Below are positions 35,454 to 43,810 of a stretch of 64,000 nucleotides of DNA, in pieces. Source of the DNA: an uncultured Armatimonadota bacterium (GTDB lineage: Bacteria; Armatimonadota; Fimbriimonadia; Fimbriimonadales; Fimbriimonadaceae). The translations under genes were made by a program, and so were the position numbers. The DNA lies in the NCBI GenBank assembly GCA_903927025.1, contig CAIYLG010000022.1:1-64000 (forward strand). Direction: 5' to 3'. Below the pieces are notes generated by a model, which was not told the DNA's origin, did no database searches, and saw nothing but the letters and a program-made list of their open reading frames with translations. How positions within the stretch are numbered: the stretch's first letter is position 1; every line of letters starts with the position of its first letter.

Positions 35454-36038
35454 TTAGCGGACGCCGCTCTCCAGAACATTATCAATGATTCCGTAGGCTT
35501 TGCCTTCCGGCGCAGACATAAAGTAGTCCCGATCACAGTCTTTTCGAACGTTCTCAGGGTCTTTGCCCGTGTGGTTGCCGAGGATGTCCATGAGGATGTC
35601 CATGTACCGATTGATTTCGGCAGCCTGAACATTGATGTCCGCAGTGGTTCCCTGGAAGCCAGCGCTCACCTGATGGATCATGATGCGAGCGTGCTTGAGG
35701 GCATATCGCTTGCCTGGCGCTCCACCTGCCAACAGAACGGCACCCATGGATGCTGCCTGACCGATACAAATGGTGGCCACGTTCGGCTTGATGATCTGCA
35801 TGCAGTCATAGATAGCCAAGCCTGCACTCACCGACCCTCCTGGAGAGTTGATGTAAAAGTCGATGTCCTTGTCCGGATCTTCCTTCTCTAGGAAGAGAAG
35901 CTGGGCAACGATTAGGTTGGCGACATAGTCGTCGACCGGAGTGCCAAGGAAGACAATACGATCCTTGAGGAGCCTTGACCATAAGTCATAGCTGCGCTCG
36001 CCACGTGCGGTCTGTTCAATTACGTAGGGAATACCCAT
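35454..36038 (-). CDS. clpP: ATP-dependent protease proteolytic subunit ClpP
   Basis: This 194-aa serine protease forms the tetradecameric chamber used by ClpX. It starts at [18 protein letters not shown] (ATG 36038, AGGAG 7 nt upstream). The catalytic triad Ser97 (GQAASMGA), His122 (RIMIHQVS) and Asp171 (DCDRDYFM) is complete. A terminator separates it from tig upstream, so it likely has its own promoter while keeping the tig-clpP-clpX order. Confidence 0.97.
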   Translation of the reverse strand: MGIPYVIEQTARGERSYDLWSRLLKDRIVFLGTPVDDYVANLIVAQLLFLEKEDPDKDIDFYINSPGGSVSAGLAIYDCMQIIKPNVATICIGQAASMGAVLLAGGAPGKRYALKHARIMIHQVSAGFQGTTADINVQAAEINRYMDILMDILGNHTGKDPENVRKDCDRDYFMSAPEGKAYGIIDNVLESGVR

Positions 36039-36224
36039 TTGTGTTCTCCTGTAAGCCGTTGCAGTTTCGAGGTCGGTCGAGCGCGCGCACGACCTCAGCA
36101 AATTAGCTTACACCCCTACTACGGTTGGAAGCATCTCCAAGTTGAAAGTTCGCCGTCACGAGAATGTGCGGCCGAATATTTGGGACTTTGTTTCATGCTC
36201 AACGGGACTCGGATGATGATCCAC

Positions 36225-36258
36225 AAAAAAGCCGCTGAAATCCTAAGATTTCAGCGGC
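36225..36258 (-). terminator. Terminator of tig
   Basis: On the minus strand GCCGCTGAAATC pairs with GATTTCAGCGGC (12 bp, 4-nt loop), followed by six T. It lies 21 nt after the tig stop and also has T-rich sequence on the plus side. Confidence 0.9.
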
Positions 36259-36279
36259 TTTTCCTTTTAGATTTGAGAC

Positions 36280-37566
36280 TTAAGCTTCGAGAGGAGTCGC
36301 TTCCGACTGGGACTCGAGGAAGTCTGTAACCTTTCTGCTAATCGCTCGGAAATGCAGCTCATCGAGAGCTTCATTCTTCTGCAGCATCTTCAGCATCTCT
36401 TCGACGTCTGTTTCGTACTCCTGAGCCATGCCCACAAGTTCAGTCTGCAGCTCATTGTTGGTCAGCTGCATCTGCTCCTGGATGAACACCTCTCGGATCA
36501 TGAGGGCTCGCTCAACCTGAATCTTGGCATTCTTGCTCCAAGCTTCCTGAAGCTGGTCTACGGTCATTCCGTTCTCAGCTGCATAACTCTCAAGCGTCTT
36601 ACCATTTCGGTGCTGCTCCTGAGCAGTCTCGCGAAGTCTTCGCTCAGCCAGGGCTTCCCACATGTTGTCGCTGACGAACACTTCCGATCGCTCGTGGAGC
36701 TTCTCCATCAGCTGCTCAGTGACCAATTCACGGAGCATTTCAGCCTTCGCGCGGCCAAGGCCTTCTCGAACTCGGGTTCGCAGATCCTCAACGCTTTCCG
36801 TCTGGAGGCTCTGGGCGAACTCATCGTCCAGTTCTGGAAGCTTGACTCCGCTTACGGAGTTGACGGTCATCTGAATCTTGTGGCTCTGACCGGCCCAGTC
36901 TTTCTCCTGGAACGTGTCCGGGAAGGTCACTTCGAGATTCTTCATCTCCTCGACCTGCATTCCCATAAGGGCGGCATCAAGCGCTTCAAACGTCTGACCG
37001 GCAATGGTCATGAAGTTTCGGCCATCGCCCTCTTCACCATCAATCTTAACGTTGACGACGGCGACGTCGCCTTCCTGAACTCCACGATCCGTAACAGCCT
37101 CTCGGAGCTGTCGTCGCTTGCGGAACTCCTCGATCTGCTTTTCGACTTCCTCATCCGTCACGGTGACGACCGGCTTCTGAATTGGAAGGCCCTTGTAATC
37201 GCCCAAAGTGATCTTGGGAGGAAGGGGAATCTTTACCGAATATTCGGCGGCGTTCGTCTCCTGGTCGATCAGCTTGAGCTCGACGGTGGGTCGAGTGGTC
37301 TGGTCAGCTTCGAGAGCCGTCTCCGTCATCGCGGAGCGGAGGGTGTTTCGAACGATGTTCTCGGTGGCGGCATCGTAGAGATCTTCCTTGTCAACAAGGC
37401 TCTCCAACATCGCTCTGGGAGCATGGCCGGGACGAAATCCTGGGAGTTTAATCTTCTTGGCGATCTGCTTGAACGCCTTGTCGAACCCATCCTTTACCTC
37501 GCTGGCTTCGCAGACAATATTGAGCTTAACGGTACATGGGTTTAAATCTTCGCGTGTGAACTGCAT
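36280..37566 (-). CDS. tig: Trigger factor (ribosome-bound chaperone)
   Basis: Trigger factor binds L23 at the exit tunnel and delays misfolding of nascent chains. The 428-aa product has the ribosome-binding signature GFRPGHAP (43-50), a PPIase domain (about 160-245; VQEGDVAVVNVKIDGE), and a long helical C-terminal arm. It is the first gene of a tig-clpP-clpX array and ends at a terminator. Confidence 0.95.
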   Translation of the reverse strand: MQFTREDLNPCTVKLNIVCEASEVKDGFDKAFKQIAKKIKLPGFRPGHAPRAMLESLVDKEDLYDAATENIVRNTLRSAMTETALEADQTTRPTVELKLIDQETNAAEYSVKIPLPPKITLGDYKGLPIQKPVVTVTDEEVEKQIEEFRKRRQLREAVTDRGVQEGDVAVVNVKIDGEEGDGRNFMTIAGQTFEALDAALMGMQVEEMKNLEVTFPDTFQEKDWAGQSHKIQMTVNSVSGVKLPELDDEFAQSLQTESVEDLRTRVREGLGRAKAEMLRELVTEQLMEKLHERSEVFVSDNMWEALAERRLRETAQEQHRNGKTLESYAAENGMTVDQLQEAWSKNAKIQVERALMIREVFIQEQMQLTNNELQTELVGMAQEYETDVEEMLKMLQKNEALDELHFRAISRKVTDFLESQSEATPLEA

Positions 37567-37788
37567 GGCGGCTTAAACGCCCTGAGGCGCAATAAGGGAG
37601 TTTACCTTCGCATGACCACCGTACGTCTCATTCGGCTTATTCGCGAGCGATTTGGGCCCGGTTCTGCCTAAGCATGGACAAGTGTTGCAGGCAGATCGCG
37701 TTAAGTGTCGTAATCCATTAGCTACTCGCAAATTCGCCGTGGTAGGCTTCGCTTACGATTTGCGTCATGGGGACGTAGCACTGAAACA

Positions 37789-38526
37789 ATGGACAGTGAA
37801 TTAAGCAGGCGTCAGCTTTTGGTTGGCGGGACCGCACTCGGGGTGTCTGTCGTAGCGGGACTCCCCTCTCTCTCCATGGCGAAATCACCGGAGGTACGAC
37901 ATAAGATGGAACCGAAACTAGTAAGGGTGCCGACAGAGGCAGACATTCAAAAAGCGCTTAAGACCGCTCCCAAGGGGATCAGCGAGGCGACCCACAAGGC
38001 TCACCTCGGACTGTGGCAGGGTTATGCCAACAAAACCAACGAAATTCGAAAGGCGCTCGCTGAGCTCGACACCGATCCAGCAAAGGCTAATCAGATCTAC
38101 AGCCAGACTCGAGCCCTTAAGGTGAACTACGGCTTCGCCTACGGTGGATATCTGAACCACAACGTCTACTTCGACAGCATTGGTGGAGACGGAGGTCCTG
38201 CAACTGGTGATATCGCGACGCTGATCAATGACTCATACGGCAGCTTTGAGAAGTGGGCGGCTGACCTCAAATCAACCGGCATCGCTGGCCGAGGTTGGGC
38301 TTATCTGGGCTACGACCATGACGAGCAGAGAGTTTGGAACTACATCGGAGATGGCCAGGACACCTACCCAGCCTGGAACAACACTCTGCTGTTGGCTCTT
38401 GATGTCTACGAGCACGCCTACTTCCTGGACTTCCAGACAGCTCGAGCGAAGTACATCGATGCCTTCTTCAGTGTCATCGACTGGGAGGCGGTAAACGCAC
38501 GCCTTCACAAGGCAACCGGCAAGTAA
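37789..38526 (+). CDS. Tat-exported Fe/Mn superoxide dismutase homologue
   Basis: The N-terminus (SRRQLLVGGTALGVSVVAG) is a twin-arginine signal, so the protein acts outside the cytoplasm. The 245-aa body has Fe/Mn SOD signatures: NHNVYF (His124), DVYEHAY (Asp205, His209) and GWAYLGYD. The usual first ligand motif (HHxxY) is replaced by HLGLWQGY, so the canonical first His is missing. His72, one helix turn earlier, is retained. Activity is therefore uncertain, though some lineages encode similar variants. It ends in a strong bidirectional terminator. Confidence 0.8.
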   Translation: MDSELSRRQLLVGGTALGVSVVAGLPSLSMAKSPEVRHKMEPKLVRVPTEADIQKALKTAPKGISEATHKAHLGLWQGYANKTNEIRKALAELDTDPAKANQIYSQTRALKVNYGFAYGGYLNHNVYFDSIGGDGGPATGDIATLINDSYGSFEKWAADLKSTGIAGRGWAYLGYDHDEQRVWNYIGDGQDTYPAWNNTLLLALDVYEHAYFLDFQTARAKYIDAFFSVIDWEAVNARLHKATGK

Positions 38527-38537
38527 GCCGACCTTCG

Positions 38538-38590
38538 AAAACGTAAAGAGGTCCCTCGCCTACCTATGGCGAGGGACCTCTTTACGTTTT
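38538..38590. terminator. Bidirectional terminator between SOD and secretin-like gene
   Basis: A 23-bp perfect stem (38538-38560 with 38568-38590), loop 7 nt, has A-run/T-run ends on both strands. It closes the convergent SOD (+) and secretin-like (-) genes. Confidence 0.92.
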
Positions 38591-38593
38591 CAA

Positions 38594-39178
38594 TCAGCCT
38601 TCAATTTGAATCGTGACGGCTGGGCTGGTGAGGCTCGGCGCGGTTCCCTGCTTATCCACTGAGAGCGGATTCTTGGGGTCCGAACTCATGATGAAGGTGT
38701 GAGTGGTTCCCGTCTTCATTCGGTAAACGAAGCTCAACTCTGGCTGCCCCTTTTCCTGCATATTCAGGAAGGTCGTGACTGTGCCGTCCGCATTGATTCT
38801 CGGCGCAATCGTGAGTTGGAGCCCGCTCTCACCGAACGTCGACTTCCAAGCATCGTTATTGTAGATTTTGGCCGAGACGCTATAAGTCTCTTTGTCCTGA
38901 GGCGAGTTGATGTCCAACTTGACGGAAAGCCTCTTTCGTGCCACGTCAAATAGCCTGACCAGTTGCTGCACGTCGGCGACTTCGGACGGAGTCCCTGGCG
39001 CGATGACGCATCCTCGAGCGTCGTCAGCCTTCAATCCCTCAATTCTGGAAAGCTGCCCCTTTTCGATCATTTCCAGGATGATCGAGGCCCTGCGATTGTG
39101 GACAGGTATCTCAACCTGCGCACTCCCTTGATGGTAAGTGAGCAACGAATGACTGGCGATCAGATAGGTAAGCAGCAT
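38594..39178 (-). CDS. Secretin-like fragment protein (hypothetical)
   Basis: This 194-aa protein has a possible N-terminal export helix (LLTYLIASHSLLTY). The first half has a motif like secretin N-domains (GTPSEVADVQQLVRLFDV), followed by a beta-rich region (LQLTIAPRINADGTV) reminiscent of the secretin core. It is far too short for a full secretin, so it may be a domain-level homologue. Role unknown. Convergent with SOD. Confidence 0.55.
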   Translation of the reverse strand: MLLTYLIASHSLLTYHQGSAQVEIPVHNRRASIILEMIEKGQLSRIEGLKADDARGCVIAPGTPSEVADVQQLVRLFDVARKRLSVKLDINSPQDKETYSVSAKIYNNDAWKSTFGESGLQLTIAPRINADGTVTTFLNMQEKGQPELSFVYRMKTGTTHTFIMSSDPKNPLSVDKQGTAPSLTSPAVTIQIEG

Positions 39179-39227
39179 CTTAGTTCCCTCTATGGGACGA
39201 CGCGATGCGTCGCAACATTAGTTCAGG

Positions 39228-40700
39228 TTAGTCAGAGTCGTCGGCTGTTGGAGGCGTGGGAGGAAGTTTGTCCACCTTGACCCGCAAGATTCGACGGCCA
39301 TCGCTTTCGGCGATCGTAAAGCGATAGCCGTCATCTTCAATGGACTCAAGCACCTTGGGCTGGCGACCAAATAGGCCAAAAACGTAGCCGCCGACAGTGT
39401 CAAATTCCTCGCTTGAGAAGTCGGAGTCAATTTCCTCATTGAGGTCGTCCAAGTGAGTTTTTCCAAGGACGAGGTGGCCGCCATCTGCCTCCACAATCGA
39501 GGGGAGCTCAAAATCGTATTCGTCGGTGATGTCGCCGACCAACTCTTCGACGATGTCTTCAACGGTAACAATGCCGGCGGTACCGCCAAACTCGTCCTGA
39601 ACCACCGCCATCTGCACGCGTCCAGCTCTCATGTCTTTGAGCAGGTCATGCAGGTCTTTGTTCTCTGGGACAAATAGCGCTGGCCGCATCAGTTTGCGTA
39701 CGTCCACCTTATCCTGCCCACCTACCAGCGCCATCAGGAGGTCTTTGGCGTGGACAATTCCCACGATCTGATCATCGGTCTCTTCAAACAGCGGGATGCG
39801 GGAGTGGCCGGTTTGCTGAATCAGCTTCACGATTGCGGAGGCGGCAGTTCCGACCGGTAGCGCGTCCATATCCACTCTTGGCGTCATCGCCTCCCGGGCG
39901 ACTTTATCAGTGAAGGAGAAGACGGAGTGGAGCAGGTCGCGCTCGTCCTCTTCAATCTCACCGGTTTCCTCCGCGGTTTCAACAATGTTCTTGATCTCTT
40001 CTTCAACCTGGTTGGGGTTGGAAAGGCTTGCCCTTCCGCCAAATCGGGCGGTGAAGATGCTGGCGAGGGCGACCACCGTGTTGGCGGGGATCGCAAAGAT
40101 AACGGACGAAACCCGAATGAACCGATAAGAGTTCAGCAGAACCAGAATCGGGTGCAGAGCGGCAAAGCTCTTGGGCACCACTTCGCCCACAACGACGTTG
40201 ACCAGCGCGACGGGCACCGCGATGATCGCGGCGGACAGCAAGATCGTTTGAAAGCTGAACTGCCAGTGGGCGTTCTGCTCAAAAAAGAGAGCCAGCCCCT
40301 GAGCCAGCAGAAAGCTGATCAGCGCGAGAGCCAAGCGGCAGGTTTGGCTGCCGAGCGTACATGCCGCGATATACTTTTGCTTGGAATCGATGAGGAGCTG
40401 CAGCTTCTGAGCCTTGACCGGCTCATCCTCGCGCATCTGCTTCACCTGACCCGCTCTCACCTGATTTAGCGCAGTTTCGCCAGCCACGAACCATGCATTG
40501 AGAATCACCATGGCGACGACAACAAGGAGAATCGGCGTGCCACCTACGAGGGGACTCCGCATCGCGTCTTGGGCATAGAGCGCGTGGGACGCGTCCTTCT
40601 CGCCAATCAGCCAGAGGACGACGAGCGCCGCCGCCACAATAACGACCAAGCTTTGCTCCAGCCGCGTGACGACATGGTGCTTCACCGGCACTCGCTTCAC
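39228..40700 (-). CDS. CNNM/CorC-family membrane protein (DUF21-CBS-CorC_HlyC)
   Basis: This 490-aa protein is a putative Mg2+/Co2+ efflux factor. Order: hydrophobic DUF21 (about 50-215), CBS pair (265-385; MTPRVDMDALPV and QMAVVQDEFGGTAGIVTVEDIVEELVGDI are typical), then C-terminal CorC_HlyC domain (GYVFGLFGRQP). The start is GTG 40700, overlapping the dgkA stop. Third of the ybeY-dgkA-corC set. Other names for the family include hemolysin III-like or YfjD. Confidence 0.9.
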   Translation of the reverse strand: MKRVPVKHHVVTRLEQSLVVIVAAALVVLWLIGEKDASHALYAQDAMRSPLVGGTPILLVVVAMVILNAWFVAGETALNQVRAGQVKQMREDEPVKAQKLQLLIDSKQKYIAACTLGSQTCRLALALISFLLAQGLALFFEQNAHWQFSFQTILLSAAIIAVPVALVNVVVGEVVPKSFAALHPILVLLNSYRFIRVSSVIFAIPANTVVALASIFTARFGGRASLSNPNQVEEEIKNIVETAEETGEIEEDERDLLHSVFSFTDKVAREAMTPRVDMDALPVGTAASAIVKLIQQTGHSRIPLFEETDDQIVGIVHAKDLLMALVGGQDKVDVRKLMRPALFVPENKDLHDLLKDMRAGRVQMAVVQDEFGGTAGIVTVEDIVEELVGDITDEYDFELPSIVEADGGHLVLGKTHLDDLNEEIDSDFSSEEFDTVGGYVFGLFGRQPKVLESIEDDGYRFTIAESDGRRILRVKVDKLPPTPPTADDSD

Positions 40701-41413
40701 CTTGGCACCAGCCCAAAGATGAGGAGAGAGAGGATCACCCCAACAAGGGCTCCCAGGCTAAGTTCGAAAATCGAGTGAAACTTGGCTTCAAACCGGCTTT
40801 GAGCGATAATCGCAGCCAGCAATAGGGCGATTCCTGCCGTGATTGGATTGTCGGTGAGAATCGCCGCCGATGTGGCAAAGAAGAATCCAAACGCGGCGTG
40901 GCCGCTTACGAGACCACCCTGCAGCACTCTTCCCCGCTGCCCCAGGCCCTTACCGACCAGCACGACAAAGAACAGCACAATCGCGCCAAGAATCAGGCGC
41001 AGCATCACAGGCAGACGGAACCCTTCGCCGCTCACGTTGATCTTGATCACTTCCCAGCGACTCTCGCCAATAAACAGGAGCGCTCCCACCACGAGGGCGA
41101 TCATGGTGGCGATGAGGACGGCGCCCGCCGCGATGTCCTTTGCAAACTTAGCGAGCGGACTGTAGTGGGGGGAAATCAAGTCAACCGTTGCCTCGATTGC
41201 GGAGTTGAACATCTCCGCGACAAGCACCAGTGAAATCGTAAACAGCAGAACCAGCGTTTCCCTAAGCCCCAGGTTCACCAGGATGCTCAGAAGGATCACG
41301 ATGATCACCACGAAGAGGTGAAATCGCATGTGACGCTGGGTGCGGAAAGTGAAGACGATTCCGTTGAGCGCAACTCGGAACGGACTGACGATATCCGGAC
41401 GCTTATTGCTCAT
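40697..41413 (-). CDS. Diacylglycerol/undecaprenol kinase fused to PAP2-type phosphatase
   Basis: The 238-aa product (ATG 41413) has a DgkA half (to about residue 110) with the diagnostic EMFNSAIEATVDLISP and KDIAAGAVLIA. A second half has PAP2-like SGHAAFGFFF and SRFEAKFHSIFE. The kinase phosphorylates diacylglycerol or undecaprenol, and the PAP2 half could dephosphorylate a lipid pyrophosphate. Such a pairing suits undecaprenyl-P recycling for wall synthesis. It overlaps both neighbours by 4 nt. Confidence 0.85.
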   Translation of the reverse strand: MSNKRPDIVSPFRVALNGIVFTFRTQRHMRFHLFVVIIVILLSILVNLGLRETLVLLFTISLVLVAEMFNSAIEATVDLISPHYSPLAKFAKDIAAGAVLIATMIALVVGALLFIGESRWEVIKINVSGEGFRLPVMLRLILGAIVLFFVVLVGKGLGQRGRVLQGGLVSGHAAFGFFFATSAAILTDNPITAGIALLLAAIIAQSRFEAKFHSIFELSLGALVGVILSLLIFGLVPR

Positions 41414-41889
41414 GAATGATCTCCATGAAGCAGGGACGCCCATTCTTCATCAGGCTGAAAACCGCTGGCACTCGCGGCCAGGTTCATCTGCCGCACCATT
41501 TCTGCCCTTTCCGGCTCGGTTTCGTCGTCAAGACCGATCAAGTGGAGAGCACCGTGGATGGCGAGAAAGCCCAGTTCCTGGTCCAGCGTCACGTTCCGGA
41601 CCGTGGCTTGCCTTTCAGCATAGGGAACGGCGATGGCAACATCGCCCAATTGGCCGTCCGAAAACTCACCAGCGGGAAAGGTTAAAACGTCAGTGCTCTC
41701 ATCAATGCCGCGGTACTGGCGGTTGAGGTCGCGGACGCGCTCCTCAGAAGTTAGCAACAGACACGCCTTAGCGGCGGGCTTACCGTGCTGGGCAAAGGCC
41801 ACAGACATAGCGTAAGCAAGGGGTGCGCTACAAATACTGCGCCCCGTATCGTTGAGGATGGTAATAGACTCGGTACTGGGAGGTTCCAT
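41410..41889 (-). CDS. ybeY: Endoribonuclease YbeY (rRNA maturation)
   Basis: This 159-aa metal-dependent RNase takes part in 16S rRNA 3'-end maturation and quality control. It has LNRQYRGIDESTDVLTFP and the metal motif HGALHLIGLDD. His112 and His116 are present, but the usual third His is Asp122. Asp can bind metal, so the enzyme may still work. It is the first gene of the ybeY-dgkA-corC cluster with 4-nt overlaps. Confidence 0.9.
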   Translation of the reverse strand: MEPPSTESITILNDTGRSICSAPLAYAMSVAFAQHGKPAAKACLLLTSEERVRDLNRQYRGIDESTDVLTFPAGEFSDGQLGDVAIAVPYAERQATVRNVTLDQELGFLAIHGALHLIGLDDETEPERAEMVRQMNLAASASGFQPDEEWASLLHGDHS

Positions 41890-42004
41890 GCAGGGACGGT
41901 AAGACCTTAAGCCTCACTCTTCCAGATATCGAGGAGTTCCGGACGGGATCTCAAGTCGGTCATTACCAAATAGAGACTCCCGCCGGGAGCAAAAAGGCGC
42001 GAAA

Positions 42005-42175
42005 CTACTGGCGAGACTGTCGTCGTCGCTTGAGACGGCGTCGCTTTTCGCTTGGCTTCTCATAGTGGGAATGCTCTTTCAGCTCGCGGAGAAGACCGCT
42101 CTGCTGAAGCTTCATGTTGAAACGCTTCAGGGCGCTATCGATAGATTCGTTCGATTGGACTGTGACGTAGATCAA
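42005..42175 (-). CDS. rpsU: Ribosomal protein bS21
   Basis: The 56-aa product (VTVQSNESIDSALKRFN, HSHYEKPSEKRRR, basic tail) matches bS21 of the 30S platform. The start is TTG 42175, with GGAGG 10 nt upstream. The upstream in-frame ATG at 42211 would add 12 non-family residues and overlap the ribosome site. A TTG start may keep synthesis low. Confidence 0.93.
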   Translation of the reverse strand: MIYVTVQSNESIDSALKRFNMKLQQSGLLRELKEHSHYEKPSEKRRRLKRRRQSRQ

Positions 42176-42351
42176 AAACTCATTGCCTCCGCAAGTCGTG
42201 AAGTATGGCACATTTCTGACGAGGGAGGAAACCCCTTCCCTTGATGATGGCGGCGGCTACCCGGTTTGAGAGCGTTGAATCGGGGGGATGGTGACGCGGT
42301 AACCAAAAGTCGGGACAGGCATCAACGGGTGTGTTCGTCAATAATTTCTTC

Positions 42352-42624
42352 ATGCCCCTACAGCACATTCTTGAAGAGTGTATTGCCCTCCAGCGGCACC
42401 TTCGGGAGCCGGAGCTGGACATCGATACCATCGTCCAACACGCCGAAGCAGTGCTAAGACACGCTCGCCTAGCCCAAGAGGGTGCGTCGTATGCGACCAC
42501 CTCCGACCGAGACCGCGCCCGCGTTCGCGCCGCCTTCTTAAGGAAGATCGGCAAGAACTCACACGGACTTGGAACCGGACTAGGAAGCGGAGCCCCAAGC
42601 TTCAGTAAGCGAAGTTCGCACTAG
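42352..42624 (+). CDS. Small hypothetical protein
   Basis: This frame gives a 90-aa product starting at MPLQHILEECIALQRHL (ATG 42352; GTG 42331 is an alternative). It has two amphipathic helices (DIDTIVQHAEAVLRHARLA, DRDRARVRAAFLRKIG) and a Gly/Ser-rich tail. I do not recognise it. There is no good ribosome site, but the codon pattern looks protein-like and the minus-strand alternatives do not. Confidence 0.45.
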   Translation: MPLQHILEECIALQRHLREPELDIDTIVQHAEAVLRHARLAQEGASYATTSDRDRARVRAAFLRKIGKNSHGLGTGLGSGAPSFSKRSSH

Positions 42625-42649
42625 CGGAGGTTGTTTCGCAAGGTGTCAA

Positions 42650-43087
42650 TCAAGGCGCTTTTCGAACCACTCTCACACCTGACAGGATCGCGGTCAGGAC
42701 CCCGACGAAGGTTGACCAAGTGAGGGAGATGGCCAATGCGTGACGCGGGTCTAAATTCAGGACGAGGGCTACCAACAGGCTAATCGGAGTGAAGACGAGG
42801 AACGAGCCGATGGCCAGCGCCGCAGTAAACTTCCCCACCCCTAGCCAAGTCTTTGGCAGGGTCGAATTTCCCTTCATTCGCTCACGAGTCTCACTGAATC
42901 GAAGTTCCTCCGGCTTGCTCTTGCGACCCTTGAAGTAGTCCAGCCCCGCACCGCAGCCCCCGAGCACGATCGAAGTTCCGATCAATTGCGCAGTTGAGTA
43001 TCCGAATAGGCAGTTGAAAACTGTTAGGGACGCCATAGCCAGAATGGTATCGAGAATGAAGAGCCGGAGCAGCTTGCGCACGTTCAT
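42650..43087 (-). CDS. Membrane protein, three to four helices
   Basis: The 145-aa product (MNVRKLLRLFILDTILA) shows hydrophobic segments at about 8-45 and 85-140, separated by a charged stretch (GRKSKPEELRFSETRERMKG). I do not recognise the family. It starts 5 nt after the stop of a 94-aa membrane gene, so the two are probably one unit. Confidence 0.6.
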   Translation of the reverse strand: MNVRKLLRLFILDTILAMASLTVFNCLFGYSTAQLIGTSIVLGGCGAGLDYFKGRKSKPEELRFSETRERMKGNSTLPKTWLGVGKFTAALAIGSFLVFTPISLLVALVLNLDPRHALAISLTWSTFVGVLTAILSGVRVVRKAP

Positions 43088-43092
43088 ATCAT

Positions 43093-43377
43093 TCAATCCT
43101 CTGACCGTGCTCTGCGAGGAGCAAGACGACGCACACCAAACGTAATAAGCCGACCGAGCGCCAAGGACGGAAAGAAGACAACCATCGTTCCAAGGAGAGC
43201 ACGAACAGCTCCATCCTGGAAACCGGCGATGACGACGAGCACCGGACAAACGCCGAAACACATCAGCCGAAGGGCTAGACCCGCCTCCGGATTTGCCGGC
43301 GTCTTCCGGGAAGGGAAACTAAGACCCGCCGCGTATCCCGCAAGCATCCAGGTGATGTCAGCGTTGTGAAAATACAT
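43093..43377 (-). CDS. Small membrane protein
   Basis: This 94-aa frame starts at MYFHNADITWMLAGYAAGL (ATG 43377) and has two or three hydrophobic helices (LRLMCFGVCPVLVVIAG, LLGTMVVFFPSLALGRLI) with a basic tail. The longer upstream reading frame contains palindromic repeat sequence and is unlikely to be coding. Paired with the next membrane gene 5 nt downstream. Function unknown. Confidence 0.55.
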   Translation of the reverse strand: MYFHNADITWMLAGYAAGLSFPSRKTPANPEAGLALRLMCFGVCPVLVVIAGFQDGAVRALLGTMVVFFPSLALGRLITFGVRRLAPRRARSED

Positions 43378-43523
43378 TCTCGTCCCTGCCCATCGCCGCC
43401 CCGGTTTGAATACTAGTCTAACGACGGCCTCACAAGTTTTGCAAGTAGATCCGGGTTGGGACGCTAGCCGATAGCAAAGCCGTACCCCGTCGGCTTCATC
43501 GCATGCAAAACAGAACATTCTCA

Positions 43524-43571
43524 CCAAACAGTGGCGCTTCTTCCGCGTCCGAAAGAAGCGCCACTGTTTGG
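43524..43571. repeat. 19-bp perfect inverted repeat
   Basis: The arms 43524-43542 (CCAAACAGTGGCGCTTCTT) and 43553-43571 are exactly complementary around a 10-nt loop. There is no T-run. It sits about 150 nt upstream of the small membrane gene start (43377) on the minus strand. It could be an attenuator or part of the adjacent mobile-like repeats. Confidence 0.6.
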
Positions 43572-43589
43572 GATTGGCATGCCGCCCAA

Positions 43590-43770
43590 TCTCAAAGAGG
43601 TTGCCTCTGCGGAAACCTTCTTCATGTCCACATTCCCCAGAAGACAACCCCTTCAGGGTTGGAGGTCGTGTCGTCCTTCCAACCCAAGGTAGCCCGCGCT
43701 TCCCGCGTGCAACCATTGGGCTATACAAAAGTAGGCAATTCAGGCTTTGGGTTGTCGTCTGCGGTTCAGA
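43590..43770. repeat. Composite palindromic repeat (MITE/REP-like)
   Basis: The block has nested self-complementary pieces: AACCCCTTCAGGGTTGGAGG, CCAACCCAAGGTAGCCCGCG, TTCCCGCGTGC and ATTGGGCTAT, ending near GGGTTGTC. The order (AACCC hairpin, GTAGCCCG, TTGGGCTAT) resembles intergenic repeats I know from Planctomycetes, Acidobacteria and related genomes. That link is from memory, not a search. Confidence 0.5.
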
Positions 43771-43773
43771 CTT

Positions 43774-43810
43774 GACATTCCCCCAACCTCTTTGAGGTTG
43801 GGGGAATGTC
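43774..43810 (-). terminator. Hairpin after beta-propeller/phosphoesterase gene
   Basis: GACATTCCCCCAACCTC (43774-43790) pairs fully with 43794-43810 around TTT. On the minus strand it follows the stop by 11 nt. It lacks a T-run, so it is a factor-independent terminator only by structure. Confidence 0.6.

Noticed and set aside
36352-37545. 397-codon open frame antisense to tig
   Set aside because: The trigger-factor frame has all expected motifs; the antisense frame is Leu-rich and unrecognisable.
42180-42554. 124-codon minus-strand frame over the small ORF at 42352
   Set aside because: Its composition is unlike protein and it includes the bS21 leader region.
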